From Deltaproteobacteria bacterium (GTDB taxonomy: Bacteria; Desulfobacterota; Deferrisomatia; Deferrisomatales; BM512): a stretch of 64,000 bases of DNA. Where the stretch lies: contig JAUVAU010000001.1 of NCBI GenBank assembly GCA_030591565.1, forward strand, positions 94,572 to 158,571, written 5' to 3'. Below are positions 9,340-20,314 of this stretch, one piece after another (within the stretch, counting starts at the first letter, position 1; the number at the start of each line of letters is the position of its first letter). Below the pieces are notes generated by a model, which was not told the DNA's origin, searched no databases, and saw only the letters and a list, made by a program, of their open reading frames with translations. A program made the position numbers and the translations under genes.

Positions 9340-10203
9340 ATGGCGAACTTGAAGGACATTAAAACACGGATCGCCAGCGTCAAAAGTACGCAGCAGATCA
9401 CCAGCGCGATGAAGATGGTTTCAGCCGCCCGCTTTAAAAAAGCGGAAGAATCCATCTTCAATAACCGCCCCTATTCCGACAAGATGTTGGATGTGTTGGG
9501 TAGCCTGGCCCTGCGTACTGAAGAAGACGCTCATCCGTTGCTGGAAAGACGCGAGCCCAAGAACGTGGGCATCGTCGTCTTTAGCTCCGACCGTGGTCTG
9601 TGCGGCTCCTTTAACGGTGGAATCTTGAGAAGCATCGACCGTTTTTTGAGGGAGAAGGCGGACAAATACGAGTCGATCCGGCTCTATATCGTCGGTAAAA
9701 AAGCCAACGATTACTACAAAAACAAAGATGTTGAATATCTGGGGAAATTGCTGGAGCTGTTTGGCAACGTCACCTTCACCCACGCCCAGGAGCTGGGCAA
9801 GGAAGTGACTGAGCTTTACACAGCCAATGAGCTGGACCTCGTATACATGGTCTACAACGAGTTCCGCTCGGCGCTTAGCCAGGAAGTCGTCTACGACCGG
9901 CTGCTCCCGGTGGAGCCGCCCCAGGTGGACCCGGATACCAACACAACCGAATATATCTACGAGCCCGATGAAGATACGATGCTCGAATGGATATTACCGC
10001 GTTACGTGGATGTGCGCCTCTTCAGGGCGATGCTTGAATCCACAGCCAGTGAGCATGGCGCTCGCATGACGGCTATGGAATCCGCCACGAACAACGCGAA
10101 CGATATGATCGACCGGCTCACCCTGAAGTACAACAGGGCGCGCCAGGAATCAATCACATCCGAACTTATGGACATCGTCAACGGTGTTGAATCCCTGAAA
10201 TAG
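9340..10203 (+). CDS. atpG: ATP synthase F1 subunit gamma
   Basis: KDIKTRIASVKSTQQITSAMKMVSAAR; C-terminal RARQESITSELMDIVNG. Confidence 0.97.
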   Translation: MANLKDIKTRIASVKSTQQITSAMKMVSAARFKKAEESIFNNRPYSDKMLDVLGSLALRTEEDAHPLLERREPKNVGIVVFSSDRGLCGSFNGGILRSIDRFLREKADKYESIRLYIVGKKANDYYKNKDVEYLGKLLELFGNVTFTHAQELGKEVTELYTANELDLVYMVYNEFRSALSQEVVYDRLLPVEPPQVDPDTNTTEYIYEPDEDTMLEWILPRYVDVRLFRAMLESTASEHGARMTAMESATNNANDMIDRLTLKYNRARQESITSELMDIVNGVESLK

Positions 10204-10225
10204 CAGGCGATCCGAGACTAGCTAA

Positions 10226-11647
<1,422 letters not shown>

Positions 11648-11663
11648 CGGCTGGAGGATTTAA

Positions 11664-12083
11664 ATGAGCCAGGAAACAAAATTCCAGCTGGAGGTCGTGA
11701 CTCCCGCGCGCCGTCTTTTCCTCGATGACGTTGACGAGATCACGGTACCCGGAATCGATGGTGAGTTTGGCGTGTTGGTCGGCCACACCCCCTACCTGAC
11801 CGAGATCGGTATAGGTGAAATGCTCTACCGTATTGGTGGCGATAACCACTACTTGGCGGTGAGGCGCGGTTTTGCGGAAATTACCCATGAGAAGGTCGCA
11901 ATCCTCGCGGAGGAAGCTGATTTTCCCCAGGAGATCAACCTGGAGGAAGCACAGCAGTCCATGAGCGAGGCTGAGGAAGCATTGACTCAGCTCTCAGTTG
12001 AATCCAAGGAGTATCTGGAAGCGCAAGCCAAGCTGGACCGTGCGATGAACCGCATAGCGGTGGCAAAGCGGCACAGCGGTTAA
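11664..12083 (+). CDS. atpC: ATP synthase F1 subunit epsilon
   Basis: QLEVVTPARRLFLDDVDEITVPGIDGEFGVLVGHTPYLTEI. Confidence 0.96.
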   Translation: MSQETKFQLEVVTPARRLFLDDVDEITVPGIDGEFGVLVGHTPYLTEIGIGEMLYRIGGDNHYLAVRRGFAEITHEKVAILAEEADFPQEINLEEAQQSMSEAEEALTQLSVESKEYLEAQAKLDRAMNRIAVAKRHSG

Positions 12084-12118
12084 AAAGCTATAGATAAGCA
12101 AACCGATATATAAAAAAA

Positions 12119-12153
12119 AAACGGGATCGTCTCTAAAGAGACGATCCCGTTTT
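12119..12153. terminator. Strong bidirectional rho-independent terminator
   Basis: Stem CGGGATCGTCTCT/AGAGACGATCCCG (12122-12134/12137-12149) flanked by A-tract and T-tract, between convergent atpC and the 12244 gene. Confidence 0.95.
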
Positions 12154-12243
12154 AAGTTTTTCAAGGCGTGGGTCGGGGGTACGGGCCTTTTCTGATTATA
12201 AGGGCAAGGACCCATAATTATTTTTGAATGAGTTGTTTTACTG

Positions 12244-12807
12244 CTAGGGCTGCTTGGGAGTTGTAATAAGTTCGCCCTTGACCTTTGCGCCCCCCTCACT
12301 CTCAACTATACTGAACTTCACGGCTTTTACGTTATTTTGGTCGACCATCCCCTTGGCTTTTTTCACCAACATATTGCACAGGTCGTCGGGGTTTAGCTTC
12401 ATAGAGCTGCCGCTGTCCTTACTGTTTTTCTCGATCCTCTTGAGTATGGTTTTGATGCGTCGGGCGACAATCGCGGGATTGGTGATGGCGATGGCGTCGA
12501 TGATGATCGAATCGTTACCCTTCGCCAGTGCACCGGTTGAGGTGCGCCGCGAGAATTTAAGATCGGTGATGTTCCTGATCTGGGTTTCAAGGGACCTGAA
12601 GCGGTTGGCAAGGGTTCTAACCTGGAACTTTGTCACCGTGGACTGGACGGAACTCCGGGTCATCATACGGATATCCCGTTCGATTTCGCGGCGCAACTTC
12701 AGCGGCTCCTGGCGAAGCTGTCCGGCGAAAAAGAGATCGTATTCCCTTTTAAGTTCAGCGAGCTTGAAGTCCAGCTCTTCGATTTTGGGGTCCCGGTTCA
12801 ATGCCAT
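12244..12807 (-). CDS. Conserved hypothetical coiled-coil protein
   Basis: Long ORF with plausible start and convergent terminator; KFQVRTLANRFRSLETQIRN. Confidence 0.7.
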   Translation of the reverse strand: MALNRDPKIEELDFKLAELKREYDLFFAGQLRQEPLKLRREIERDIRMMTRSSVQSTVTKFQVRTLANRFRSLETQIRNITDLKFSRRTSTGALAKGNDSIIIDAIAITNPAIVARRIKTILKRIEKNSKDSGSSMKLNPDDLCNMLVKKAKGMVDQNNVKAVKFSIVESEGGAKVKGELITTPKQP

Positions 12808-12828
12808 CTGCTAGTTGTCCACTCCAAA

Positions 12829-13989
12829 TTATTCTTCAGTATAGGGGGAGAGGGCGCGCAGCCGTTCAATAATCGGCGGCAATTTCTCTACCATGAAATC
12901 AACCTCATCCATTGTGTTGAAGCGGCTGAGGCTGAAACGGATCGAGCCGTGGGCGTAGGTGAAGGGAACACCCATGGCGCGCAGTACGTGGGAGGGCTCA
13001 AGGCTGCCCGAGGTGCAGGCGGAGCCGGAGCTGGCGCAAACGTTAAGCTCGTTCATCAGCAGCAAAATCGCCTCGCCCTCCACGAACTTGAAGGAGAGGT
13101 TGACGGTGTTGGGAAGCCGCTGGGTGGAGTGGCCGTTCAATATCGTTTTGGATACCGCGCCCAGCAGCCCCGCTTCGAGGCGGTCACGCATGGCGCGCAC
13201 TGTTTTATTTTCCTCATCTATAGCGTCGAACGCCAGCTGACACGCCTTGCCAAGCGCTATGATGTTGGGCACCGCTTCGGTGCCTGCGCGTCTTCCGCGT
13301 TCCTGATGTCCGCCAATTATCAAGGGGCGGTAGGGGACGCCCTTGCGTACGTAAAGCGCGCCGACGCCTTTGGGGGCGTGGAGCTTGTGGCCGCTAAGGG
13401 CCAGGAAGTCGATGGGCACCTTTTTAAGATCAATCGGTACCTTGCCCACCGCTTGTACTGCGTCGGTGTGGAAGAGCACGCCCCTTAAGCGGACGATCTG
13501 GGCGATCTCCTCAATGGGGAAGATGGTGCCGGTTTCATTGTTGGCCCACATTATCGAGACGAGCGCCGTGTCCTCCCTTATGGAGTCGCGAAGCTCACCC
13601 AGATCGATCATGCCATCGCCGTCTACGCTTAAAAGGGTGAGGTGGTAGCCCTTCTTGACGAGCGCCTTGGCGAGGTTCAGCACTGCGGGGTGCTCGACCT
13701 TGGTCGTTATTATGTGGCGCTTTTCCGGCTGTGCTTCCAGCGCTGCGCGGATGGCGGTGTTGTCGGCCTCGGAGCCGCAGGAGGTGAAGACGATCTCGGA
13801 CGCGTCACACCCCAGGACCTGCGCTGTTCGTTCCCGCGCCTCCTCCACCTTGGCCCCGACCTGTCCGCCGAAGGTGTGCATGCTCGACGGGTTGCCGTAG
13901 AGGTCGCAGAAGTAGGGAGCCATCTCCTCGAAAACCCGGGGGTCTACACGGGTTGTCGCGTTGTTGTCAAAATATATGGTGTCGCCCAT
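12829..13989 (-). CDS. nifS: Cysteine desulfurase, NifS-type
   Basis: IYFDNNATTRVDP, ALSGHKLHAPKGVGALYVRKG, CASSGSACTSGSLEPSHVL; start trimmed from 14091 to MGDTIYF. Confidence 0.93.
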   Translation of the reverse strand: MGDTIYFDNNATTRVDPRVFEEMAPYFCDLYGNPSSMHTFGGQVGAKVEEARERTAQVLGCDASEIVFTSCGSEADNTAIRAALEAQPEKRHIITTKVEHPAVLNLAKALVKKGYHLTLLSVDGDGMIDLGELRDSIREDTALVSIMWANNETGTIFPIEEIAQIVRLRGVLFHTDAVQAVGKVPIDLKKVPIDFLALSGHKLHAPKGVGALYVRKGVPYRPLIIGGHQERGRRAGTEAVPNIIALGKACQLAFDAIDEENKTVRAMRDRLEAGLLGAVSKTILNGHSTQRLPNTVNLSFKFVEGEAILLLMNELNVCASSGSACTSGSLEPSHVLRAMGVPFTYAHGSIRFSLSRFNTMDEVDFMVEKLPPIIERLRALSPYTEE

Positions 13990-14828
13990 TATGCCTCCTC
14001 GACCACTTCGATACCGGGATCGACCATCTCTTTGAGACGAGCTTCGACACCCTGCTTGAGCGTTATCTGCGAGGAGGGGCAGTTTGTGCATGCGCCACGC
14101 AAGCTCACAGTGACCAGATTGCCATCAACGTCGATCAGGTCCAGGTCGCCGCCGTCGGCTTGCAGCGTCGGGCGTAGCTCCTCATCTATTACCTTCTGTA
14201 TCAGGGTAATCTTCTGGATATTGGTGAGCTTCTTGGGGGGCTGGGGTTCCTGGGCTTTTTTCTTTGCACCCAACGCCTCTTCGAGAAGCTCCTCAATGCT
14301 CGGCAGACACTTCTCGCAGCCTCCGCCAGCCTTGGTGTAGTGGGTGACATCTTCGACGGTCTTCAGGTCGTTTTCCTCGATAGCCCGCCTGATCTGGGTA
14401 TCGGTGACGCCGAAACACTCGCAAACCACCTCGCCATCAAGCTCGTGAGCGGTCACCGGCTCGCCACGGTAGTTCTGTATGGCGGCCTCAAGCGCTTCGC
14501 GGCCCATGACCGAGCAGTGCATCTTCGCCTTGGGCAGGCCTCCCAGATAGTCGGCGATATCCTTGTTGGTGATCTCCAGCGCCTCATCAAGGGTCTTGCC
14601 CTTTATCATCTCGGTCAATGCCGAGCTTGACGCGATGGCGCTTCCACAACCAAAAGTCTGGAAGGTCGCTTGCACTATCCTGCCCTCGTCGTCGAGCTTG
14701 AAAAAGAGCTTTAGCGCATCGCCGCAGGCCAAGCTGCCCACTTCACCAATGCCATCGGCGTCGTCAATCTTGCCGGCGTTGCGAGGGTTGAGAAAGTGAT
14801 CTTTTACTTTTTCCGTATAATCCCACAT
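13989..14828 (-). CDS. nifU: Fe-S scaffold NifU (IscU + BFD-like + C-terminal NifU domain)
   Basis: MWDYTEKVKDHFLNPRNAG, CECFGVTDTQIRRAI, GGCEKCLPSIEELL, GGDLDLIDVDGN...LRGACTNCPSSQITLKQGVE. Confidence 0.94.
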   Translation of the reverse strand: MWDYTEKVKDHFLNPRNAGKIDDADGIGEVGSLACGDALKLFFKLDDEGRIVQATFQTFGCGSAIASSSALTEMIKGKTLDEALEITNKDIADYLGGLPKAKMHCSVMGREALEAAIQNYRGEPVTAHELDGEVVCECFGVTDTQIRRAIEENDLKTVEDVTHYTKAGGGCEKCLPSIEELLEEALGAKKKAQEPQPPKKLTNIQKITLIQKVIDEELRPTLQADGGDLDLIDVDGNLVTVSLRGACTNCPSSQITLKQGVEARLKEMVDPGIEVVEEA

Positions 14829-14870
14829 GGGTAAAACCCCGTAATTTTGTCCATAGGTTAGAGAAAGGTA

Positions 14871-15139
14871 AGGGCGTCTCGCGACACCCTCAGACCGCTG
14901 ACAAAACCTGCCTTTTCTCCGATTGACTTCGTCAGGCTAAGAAATGATCCTCGAAATACGTCAAGTATTCCTCCGGTCATTTCTTGTCACCTTCCTCGTT
15001 CTCGAAGAAAATTCAGCCCTTGTCAGCAATCAGTCAGGCTGAGTAAGAAGATAGATAGACAGTTGCGAGTAGACAATTTTCCAGCCAACTTCCTTTTGCC
15101 TACCCTTGCCAACAGCCTGAGGGTGTCGCGAGACACCCT
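14871..15139. repeat. Dispersed intergenic repeat, type A (copy R1), bounded by 23-bp inverted repeats
   Basis: AGGGCGTCTCGCGACACCCTCAG (14871-14893) is the inverse of CTGAGGGTGTCGCGAGACACCCT (15117-15139) with one mismatch; interior shared with R3 and R6. Confidence 0.9.
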
Positions 15140-15211
15140 GATTCCGAACTTAACTATTGTTACCTAATTTGTCAACAATAGGAGATGGAAAAGTTCCTTT
15201 TTTGAGAGAAA

Positions 15212-16297
15212 TTACTTTAGCGTTTCATCGAGAATCTGTCCAATTTTAGCCGGTTCGATTTTGCCCTCGCCGGTATAGAGCACCTTGCCCGCAGCGTCGA
15301 AGACGATCATCGTTGGCGTAACCCCAACCCCCAACATATTTGCCAGGGTGGTGTCGCTTTGGCCGGGCCAGTCGGGTATGCACTCCATCTCCGGGTAGGG
15401 CGCGACAAATTTCTCCACCCGCCCAGCGAGCCGCCGGTTGTCCACGTTAACCGATACTATCTGAAGCTTATCCTTCGGATACTTTTCGGCAAGCTCATAC
15501 ATATGGGGAAACTCTTCACGGCAGGGCCTGCAGTAAAGGCTCCAGAAGAACAAAACGGTGGAGGAACCATCGCCAATCGTGACCTTTTTACCCGAGAGGC
15601 TCTCCAGGCTAAGGGGCTGACCAAGCCTCTTGCCCGGTTGTACCAGCTCGACCGAATCGGGCGCAAAGGCGGTCTTACCCTCCTTTGAAGCAAGGATGAT
15701 CTCTTCAGAACCCTCATCGGAGAGTAATCTCTCTATCGTATTGGCAAAGGTCTTCTCATCGCCGGGTCTGTACCCCTCCTGATAGAGTCTGATCCACCCC
15801 GAGCGGTCGATTATCACCGTGACCGGCAGCACCTCCACGTTGTAGTCCTTTACGATTTGTTGCCGGGTGTCGCGCAGGACCGGGTACTCAAACACCACCC
15901 CCGCCTTTTCCAGCGCCTTGTAGATGCGGGCGTCGGAAAAAATATCGGTGTTTATGCTGAGCACCGCCAGCCCCTTGTCGCCATACCGGTTGTGCAGCTC
16001 CATAATGTGGGGCATCTCCTCGATGCAGGATTTGCAAAAGATCGACCAGAACTCGAGGAGGATGACATTGTTGCCGACGTAATCGCGAAGGCTCGCCTGG
16101 GAGCCGTCCAGTGTCCGGGCGGCGAAAGCCGGTGCGAGAGAGTTGACATCGACCGAGACGGACTCGCCGTCAACCTTTTCCCTGGGACCGCTATCCTGCT
16201 TGCCCTGTGGCTCTTCCCCGGAGCAGCCCGATAGTAGACAGCCAAGCAGCAGACACAGCGCCACCAGCACGATTGTGAGGGGTTTCAGCGGTTTCAT
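15212..16297 (-). CDS. Lipoprotein with two tandem TlpA/ResA-type thioredoxin domains
   Basis: Lipobox LLSGC; active sites FWSIFCKSCIEEMPH and FWSLYCRPCREEFPH. Confidence 0.9.
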   Translation of the reverse strand: MKPLKPLTIVLVALCLLLGCLLSGCSGEEPQGKQDSGPREKVDGESVSVDVNSLAPAFAARTLDGSQASLRDYVGNNVILLEFWSIFCKSCIEEMPHIMELHNRYGDKGLAVLSINTDIFSDARIYKALEKAGVVFEYPVLRDTRQQIVKDYNVEVLPVTVIIDRSGWIRLYQEGYRPGDEKTFANTIERLLSDEGSEEIILASKEGKTAFAPDSVELVQPGKRLGQPLSLESLSGKKVTIGDGSSTVLFFWSLYCRPCREEFPHMYELAEKYPKDKLQIVSVNVDNRRLAGRVEKFVAPYPEMECIPDWPGQSDTTLANMLGVGVTPTMIVFDAAGKVLYTGEGKIEPAKIGQILDETLK

Positions 16298-17205
16298 GCG
16301 CCACCGTTTCTTCTAGTGTTCCAAAAATATGCAAATCCCGGTAGATCGAAACGGTAAAATGCGCTGTCCCGGCCACCGGCCATCCGAGCTTCTACAACCG
16401 CTTTTTCAATCCCCCGTTCGCCGCAAAGTTTCTTGAATACGGTGGAGGCGCAAAGTTCAAGATCGTCGCCCCCCTGCCAGTCGGCGACCTCGTCTGCCAC
16501 CCGTCTAATGGCATTGTGGCAAAGCTCCACCCACTGTCTGGCAGCGGGGCCAGTACGAATCTCCCTGTGGCCGGTCGCCAGCGTCTGGAACTCCAGGGGT
16601 AGCAGTTTCTCCAAACTCGCGAGGTAGAGGTCGCCGTCGGTGAAGTAGGGGAAGGGGCTGGGGTAGAAGGCCTCTGCCCACGTTTCACCCTTGGGTTGCA
16701 CCAGGTCGCCCGGGAAGAGGACTCCGGCCTTTGCGAGGAAGAAGGAGATGTCGTCGCCATAGTGGCAGTGGCCGGGGTTGGGGATGATCTCAATCAGCCC
16801 CTCCATGACCACTCGCTTACCTATGGGTATGTCGGGTTCCAGCGGCCCCGCTTCGTGCGCCAGCAGCTTGAAGCTGCCAAGGCGCTCGTCGGTGGCAGCC
16901 ACGGCGCGCATGATGCCAAGGTTGGCAATGTGGTCGGGGTGGGCGTGGGTTATGGCGACGGTGGAGACCTTTTTATCCGTCAAGTCGCACAGGTGGAGAA
17001 GCTCCGCCAGCGGTCCGACAGGAGCGTTTCCGCTCAGCATTACCTCATCGCCCGGATCGATTACCCACAGTCCTGTGGGGGTTTCGATTACCGCTGTGCG
17101 GCCCGAGGTAACCCATACGCCCGGTGACAGCTCGTGGACCCCCGGCCCCAATTCGTCGACTGGACCCGAGTAGCTCTTGGCCCTGTTCCGGTAGGTATCA
17201 GCCAA
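16294..17205 (-). CDS. Metallo-beta-lactamase fold hydrolase
   Basis: THAHPDHIANLG, GHCHYGDDISFF, LFPGDLV; likely TTG start at 17205. Confidence 0.85.
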   Translation of the reverse strand: MADTYRNRAKSYSGPVDELGPGVHELSPGVWVTSGRTAVIETPTGLWVIDPGDEVMLSGNAPVGPLAELLHLCDLTDKKVSTVAITHAHPDHIANLGIMRAVAATDERLGSFKLLAHEAGPLEPDIPIGKRVVMEGLIEIIPNPGHCHYGDDISFFLAKAGVLFPGDLVQPKGETWAEAFYPSPFPYFTDGDLYLASLEKLLPLEFQTLATGHREIRTGPAARQWVELCHNAIRRVADEVADWQGGDDLELCASTVFKKLCGERGIEKAVVEARMAGGRDSAFYRFDLPGFAYFWNTRRNGGA

Positions 17206-17680
17206 GGTTCTCCAGCGCTTTTTCGATGGCGATGCGGTGTTTGGTCTCCTCGGCCACGAGGTTGGCGTAAAAGCGCTTTTCAGCCGCGCCACCGGCCGCT
17301 TCCATCAGCTCGGTGTAGAAGGCCAGCCCCTTCTTTTCCATCTCCAAGGCTCTGGTCAGCGCCTGGGTTGCATCATTGTCCGAGGCTGCGGGTATCTTGG
17401 CATCCTCGGCCTCGAAGATATCGAGGACGCCCGAATGGCGCCCGATCATGGTGGACTCGTCGGGCCAGCCGGGCTTGTCCTTGAGTTCTTCGTACAACTC
17501 ACGTACTCTTTTTATGTGAGATTGCTCATCGTCGGCCAGGGTGATGAAAAGCATCCTGGCGAGAGGGTTTGCAAGCGTTTCGGCGCTACGCAGATAGAAA
17601 TCGCGTCCGTCGGACTCGAACTTGATCGCCTTTTCCAACGCAATCAAGGCGGCGGTGTTGCTCATCGGTGGTACCTCCAT
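17198..17680 (-). CDS. Rubrerythrin/ferritin-like diiron protein
   Basis: ALEKAIKFESDGRDFYLRSAE ... DDEQSHIKRV ... ALEMEKKGLAFYTELMEAAGG ... EETKHRIAIE. Confidence 0.88.
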   Translation of the reverse strand: MEVPPMSNTAALIALEKAIKFESDGRDFYLRSAETLANPLARMLFITLADDEQSHIKRVRELYEELKDKPGWPDESTMIGRHSGVLDIFEAEDAKIPAASDNDATQALTRALEMEKKGLAFYTELMEAAGGAAEKRFYANLVAEETKHRIAIEKALENLG

Positions 17681-17749
17681 TGGCCCGCCGGGCGGGCAGT
17701 TCTCGAAAAAATGTTTTCGACCCTACGAAATTAATGGTGAAGGCCGGAG

Positions 17750-18379
17750 ATGTCAAACCACAAGGTGACAATTCTTTGTATTTACGGCAGCCCGAGAAAG
17801 GGCGGCAACACCGACCGGATGATGGAGTGCTTCATCGAGGGAGTGCTGAGCGCGGGCGGCGAGGTGGAGAAGATCGTCCTGCGCGAGCTGAAGATCGACG
17901 CCTGCCGCGAAATATATGCTTGCCGCATCAACGGAGAGTGCGGCATCGTTGACGACATGAACGCGCTCTATCCCATACTGCGAAACGCCGACGGCCTCGC
18001 CATGTCCAGCCCAGTGATGTTCTACGGTCACGGCGCGCTCGCCAAGACCTTCATGGACCGGTGCCAGGCGCTCTGGAGCCTCAAGTACCTTGTGGAAAAG
18101 CCGGTGTACAAGGGCCGGATGAAGGGACTGAAAGGTGTCATGCTGGCGGCGGGGGCCACCAACGGCCCCAAGGTGTTTGACGGGCTCCGCATGTCTTTCA
18201 GGTATTTCATGGATGCGCTGGACGGCAAGCTGTGGAAAGACGTGGTCTGTAGGGCGGTGGACGACGCCGGCGAAATTGAGGCCCACGCCGATATCCTCGA
18301 CGAGGCCCGCCGGCTTGGCGTGGAGTTTGTCGAGCTGTTGACAGCCGAGCTTGGTGGAGAAGGGGGCGATGGTGCGTAA
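17750..18379 (+). CDS. NADPH-dependent FMN reductase/flavodoxin-family protein
   Basis: VTILCIYGSPRKGGNTDRMM, SSPVMFYGHGALAKTFMDR. Confidence 0.88.
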   Translation: MSNHKVTILCIYGSPRKGGNTDRMMECFIEGVLSAGGEVEKIVLRELKIDACREIYACRINGECGIVDDMNALYPILRNADGLAMSSPVMFYGHGALAKTFMDRCQALWSLKYLVEKPVYKGRMKGLKGVMLAAGATNGPKVFDGLRMSFRYFMDALDGKLWKDVVCRAVDDAGEIEAHADILDEARRLGVEFVELLTAELGGEGGDGA

Positions 18380-18821
18380 GGGATCGGATAAATTCAAAGA
18401 GGCTCGCAGCCTGCTACGCGGACACCTTGAAAAAAAGGGGCTTCGCTGGACGCAGCAACGTGAAATCGTGCTGGACGCTTTCCTCATGGCCGACAGGCAT
18501 ATCAGCGTCGATGAGCTGCTGGTGTCCATAAGGAGCAGCCACCCCGAGCTGGGCCACGCCACAATCTATCGCACCATGAATCTCTTCACCGAGGCGGGCA
18601 TCGCCAAGGAGAGCCGCTTTGACGAGGAGCGGGTGAGATATGAGCCCGCCGTTGACGTGGGCCACCACGACCATCTGATCTGCACGGTATGCGGCGACAT
18701 CGAAGAGTTTGAGGATAACCGCATCGAGCGGCTCCAGGAAGAGATTGCGCAAAAGAGGGGTTTCCAGGTGGATTACCACCGCCTTGAGCTATATGGAAAA
18801 TGCCCGAAATGTTCCAACTGA
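18369..18821 (+). CDS. fur: Fur-family transcriptional regulator
   Basis: GLRWTQQREIVLDAFL, LGHATIYRTMNLFTEAGIAKE, GHHDHLICTVCGDIEEFED, KCPKC. Confidence 0.93.
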   Translation: MVRKGSDKFKEARSLLRGHLEKKGLRWTQQREIVLDAFLMADRHISVDELLVSIRSSHPELGHATIYRTMNLFTEAGIAKESRFDEERVRYEPAVDVGHHDHLICTVCGDIEEFEDNRIERLQEEIAQKRGFQVDYHRLELYGKCPKCSN

Positions 18822-18879
18822 GTTGTGCTGCGTGACCCCTGGTCGGGCGCAGATAAAGCCGGACCAACCGAGTCGTAGT

Positions 18880-18908
18880 TTGACAACGTGTATTTAAAGG
18901 GATATTCT
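18880..18908 (+). promoter_or_regulatory. Putative sigma70 promoter TTGACA-N17-TATTCT
   Basis: Upstream of the SAM riboswitch/metX unit. Confidence 0.6.
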
Positions 18909-19045
18909 CCCCTAAAGCAGTTGGGGTATCTTATATCCCAATCCACCCTTCCTGGCCGCGATTTTGCGAGGTGGGGGGGAGCGTCAAGCGAACTGTAACG
19001 ATTCAGGTATTTTGCCAAACCACACAAGCGTGGGCTGGAGAAATA

Positions 19046-19173
19046 TTCTTATCTAGAGTGGCGGAGGGGCCAGGCCCGATGAAGCCACAGCAACCGGTCG
19101 CCCATTGTTTGAGCGGCATCAGGTGCTAAATCCTGCGGGGCGCCATAAATCAGGCGGCGCACCGAAAGATGAG
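19046..19173 (+). ncRNA. SAM-I (S-box) riboswitch
   Basis: cTTATCtAGAGtGGcGGAGGGgCcaGGCCCGATGAAgCCaCaGCAACC ... GGTGCtAAaTCCTGCgGgg ... GAAAGATGAG, immediately 5' of metX. Confidence 0.95.
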
Positions 19174-19177
19174 ACCG

Positions 19178-20314
19178 ATGGCCGACAAAGGTGTGGGAGT
19201 AACCTCCCCCGAACATATCCGCATATGTGAACCTCCCGACGAGTTCAATCTCCAGTCCGGCCGTATTCTGGGCCCCATCGACGTGGCCTACGAGAGCTAC
19301 GGTACCCTCTCCGCGCAAAAAGACAACGTGATCCTCGTGTGCCACGCGCTCTCGGGCGACGCACACGTGGCGGGTTTCAACAGCGATGGCGAGAGCAAGC
19401 CCGGCTGGTGGGATCCGATGATAGGTCCGGGCAGGGCGCTTGATACCGACAAGTATTATGTGATTTGCACCAACGTCCTGGGCGGCTGCAAGGGCACCAC
19501 GGGCCCGGCGTCGATCAACCCCCGCACGGGAAAACCCTTCGCCATGAGGTTCCCCGTGGTCACCGTGCGCGACATGGTGGACCTCCAGGCTCGCCTGTTC
19601 GATGCCCTTGGCATTACAGAGCTGCTCTGCGTCATCGGCGGCTCCATGGGTGGAATGCAGGCGCTTCAATGGGCGGTCAGCTACCCGGACCGGGTGCGCT
19701 CGATCATCCCGTTGTCCACGACGGGGGCGACCTCTCCCTTGAACATCGGTTTCAACAAGATTTGTCGTCGCTCAATCATGAATGACCCCAACTGGAGGGA
19801 TGGCAACTACTATGAAAGCGGCGAGGAGCCGGTGGATGGGCTGGCCCTGGCGCGCATGATAGGCCACCTGACCTTCATGAGCGACAAGTCGATGCGCCGA
19901 AAATTCGGCAGGCGTATTTCCGGTCGGGAGGGTATCTACGCTTTCACCGCCCAGTACGACGTCGAGCGTTACCTGCACTACAACGGCTATAACTTCCCCA
20001 GGCGCTTTGACGCCAACAGTTACCTCTACCTTACCAAGGCGCTGGACACGTTTGACCTCGCGGTGGATTTTCCGGGTGGGATGGAGGAGGCGCTCTCCCT
20101 GATTGAGTGCAGGGTGCGCTTTTTTACCTTCACTTCCGATTGGCTCTATTTCCCTGAGGACACCGAGGAGCTGACGGCGACGATGAAAAAGCTTGGGAAA
20201 AATGTGGAGCACATAAGCGTGGAGAGCGACTACGGCCACGATGCGTTTTTGATCGAATATGAAAAATTCGCCCACAAAGTGAGCGAATTCATTGGTTCTC
20301 TAGGAGGCTGTTGA
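19178..20314 (+). CDS. metX: Homoserine O-acetyltransferase
   Basis: VCHALSGDAHVAGF, WWDPMIGPGRALDTDKYYVICTNVLGGCKGTTGP, GGSMGGMQALQW. Confidence 0.95.
   Translation: MADKGVGVTSPEHIRICEPPDEFNLQSGRILGPIDVAYESYGTLSAQKDNVILVCHALSGDAHVAGFNSDGESKPGWWDPMIGPGRALDTDKYYVICTNVLGGCKGTTGPASINPRTGKPFAMRFPVVTVRDMVDLQARLFDALGITELLCVIGGSMGGMQALQWAVSYPDRVRSIIPLSTTGATSPLNIGFNKICRRSIMNDPNWRDGNYYESGEEPVDGLALARMIGHLTFMSDKSMRRKFGRRISGREGIYAFTAQYDVERYLHYNGYNFPRRFDANSYLYLTKALDTFDLAVDFPGGMEEALSLIECRVRFFTFTSDWLYFPEDTEELTATMKKLGKNVEHISVESDYGHDAFLIEYEKFAHKVSEFIGSLGGC

Noticed and set aside
12829-14828. nifS/nifU as evidence for nitrogen fixation
   Set aside because: No nifHDK or other nif genes nearby; NIF-type Fe-S machinery is widely used for general Fe-S assembly
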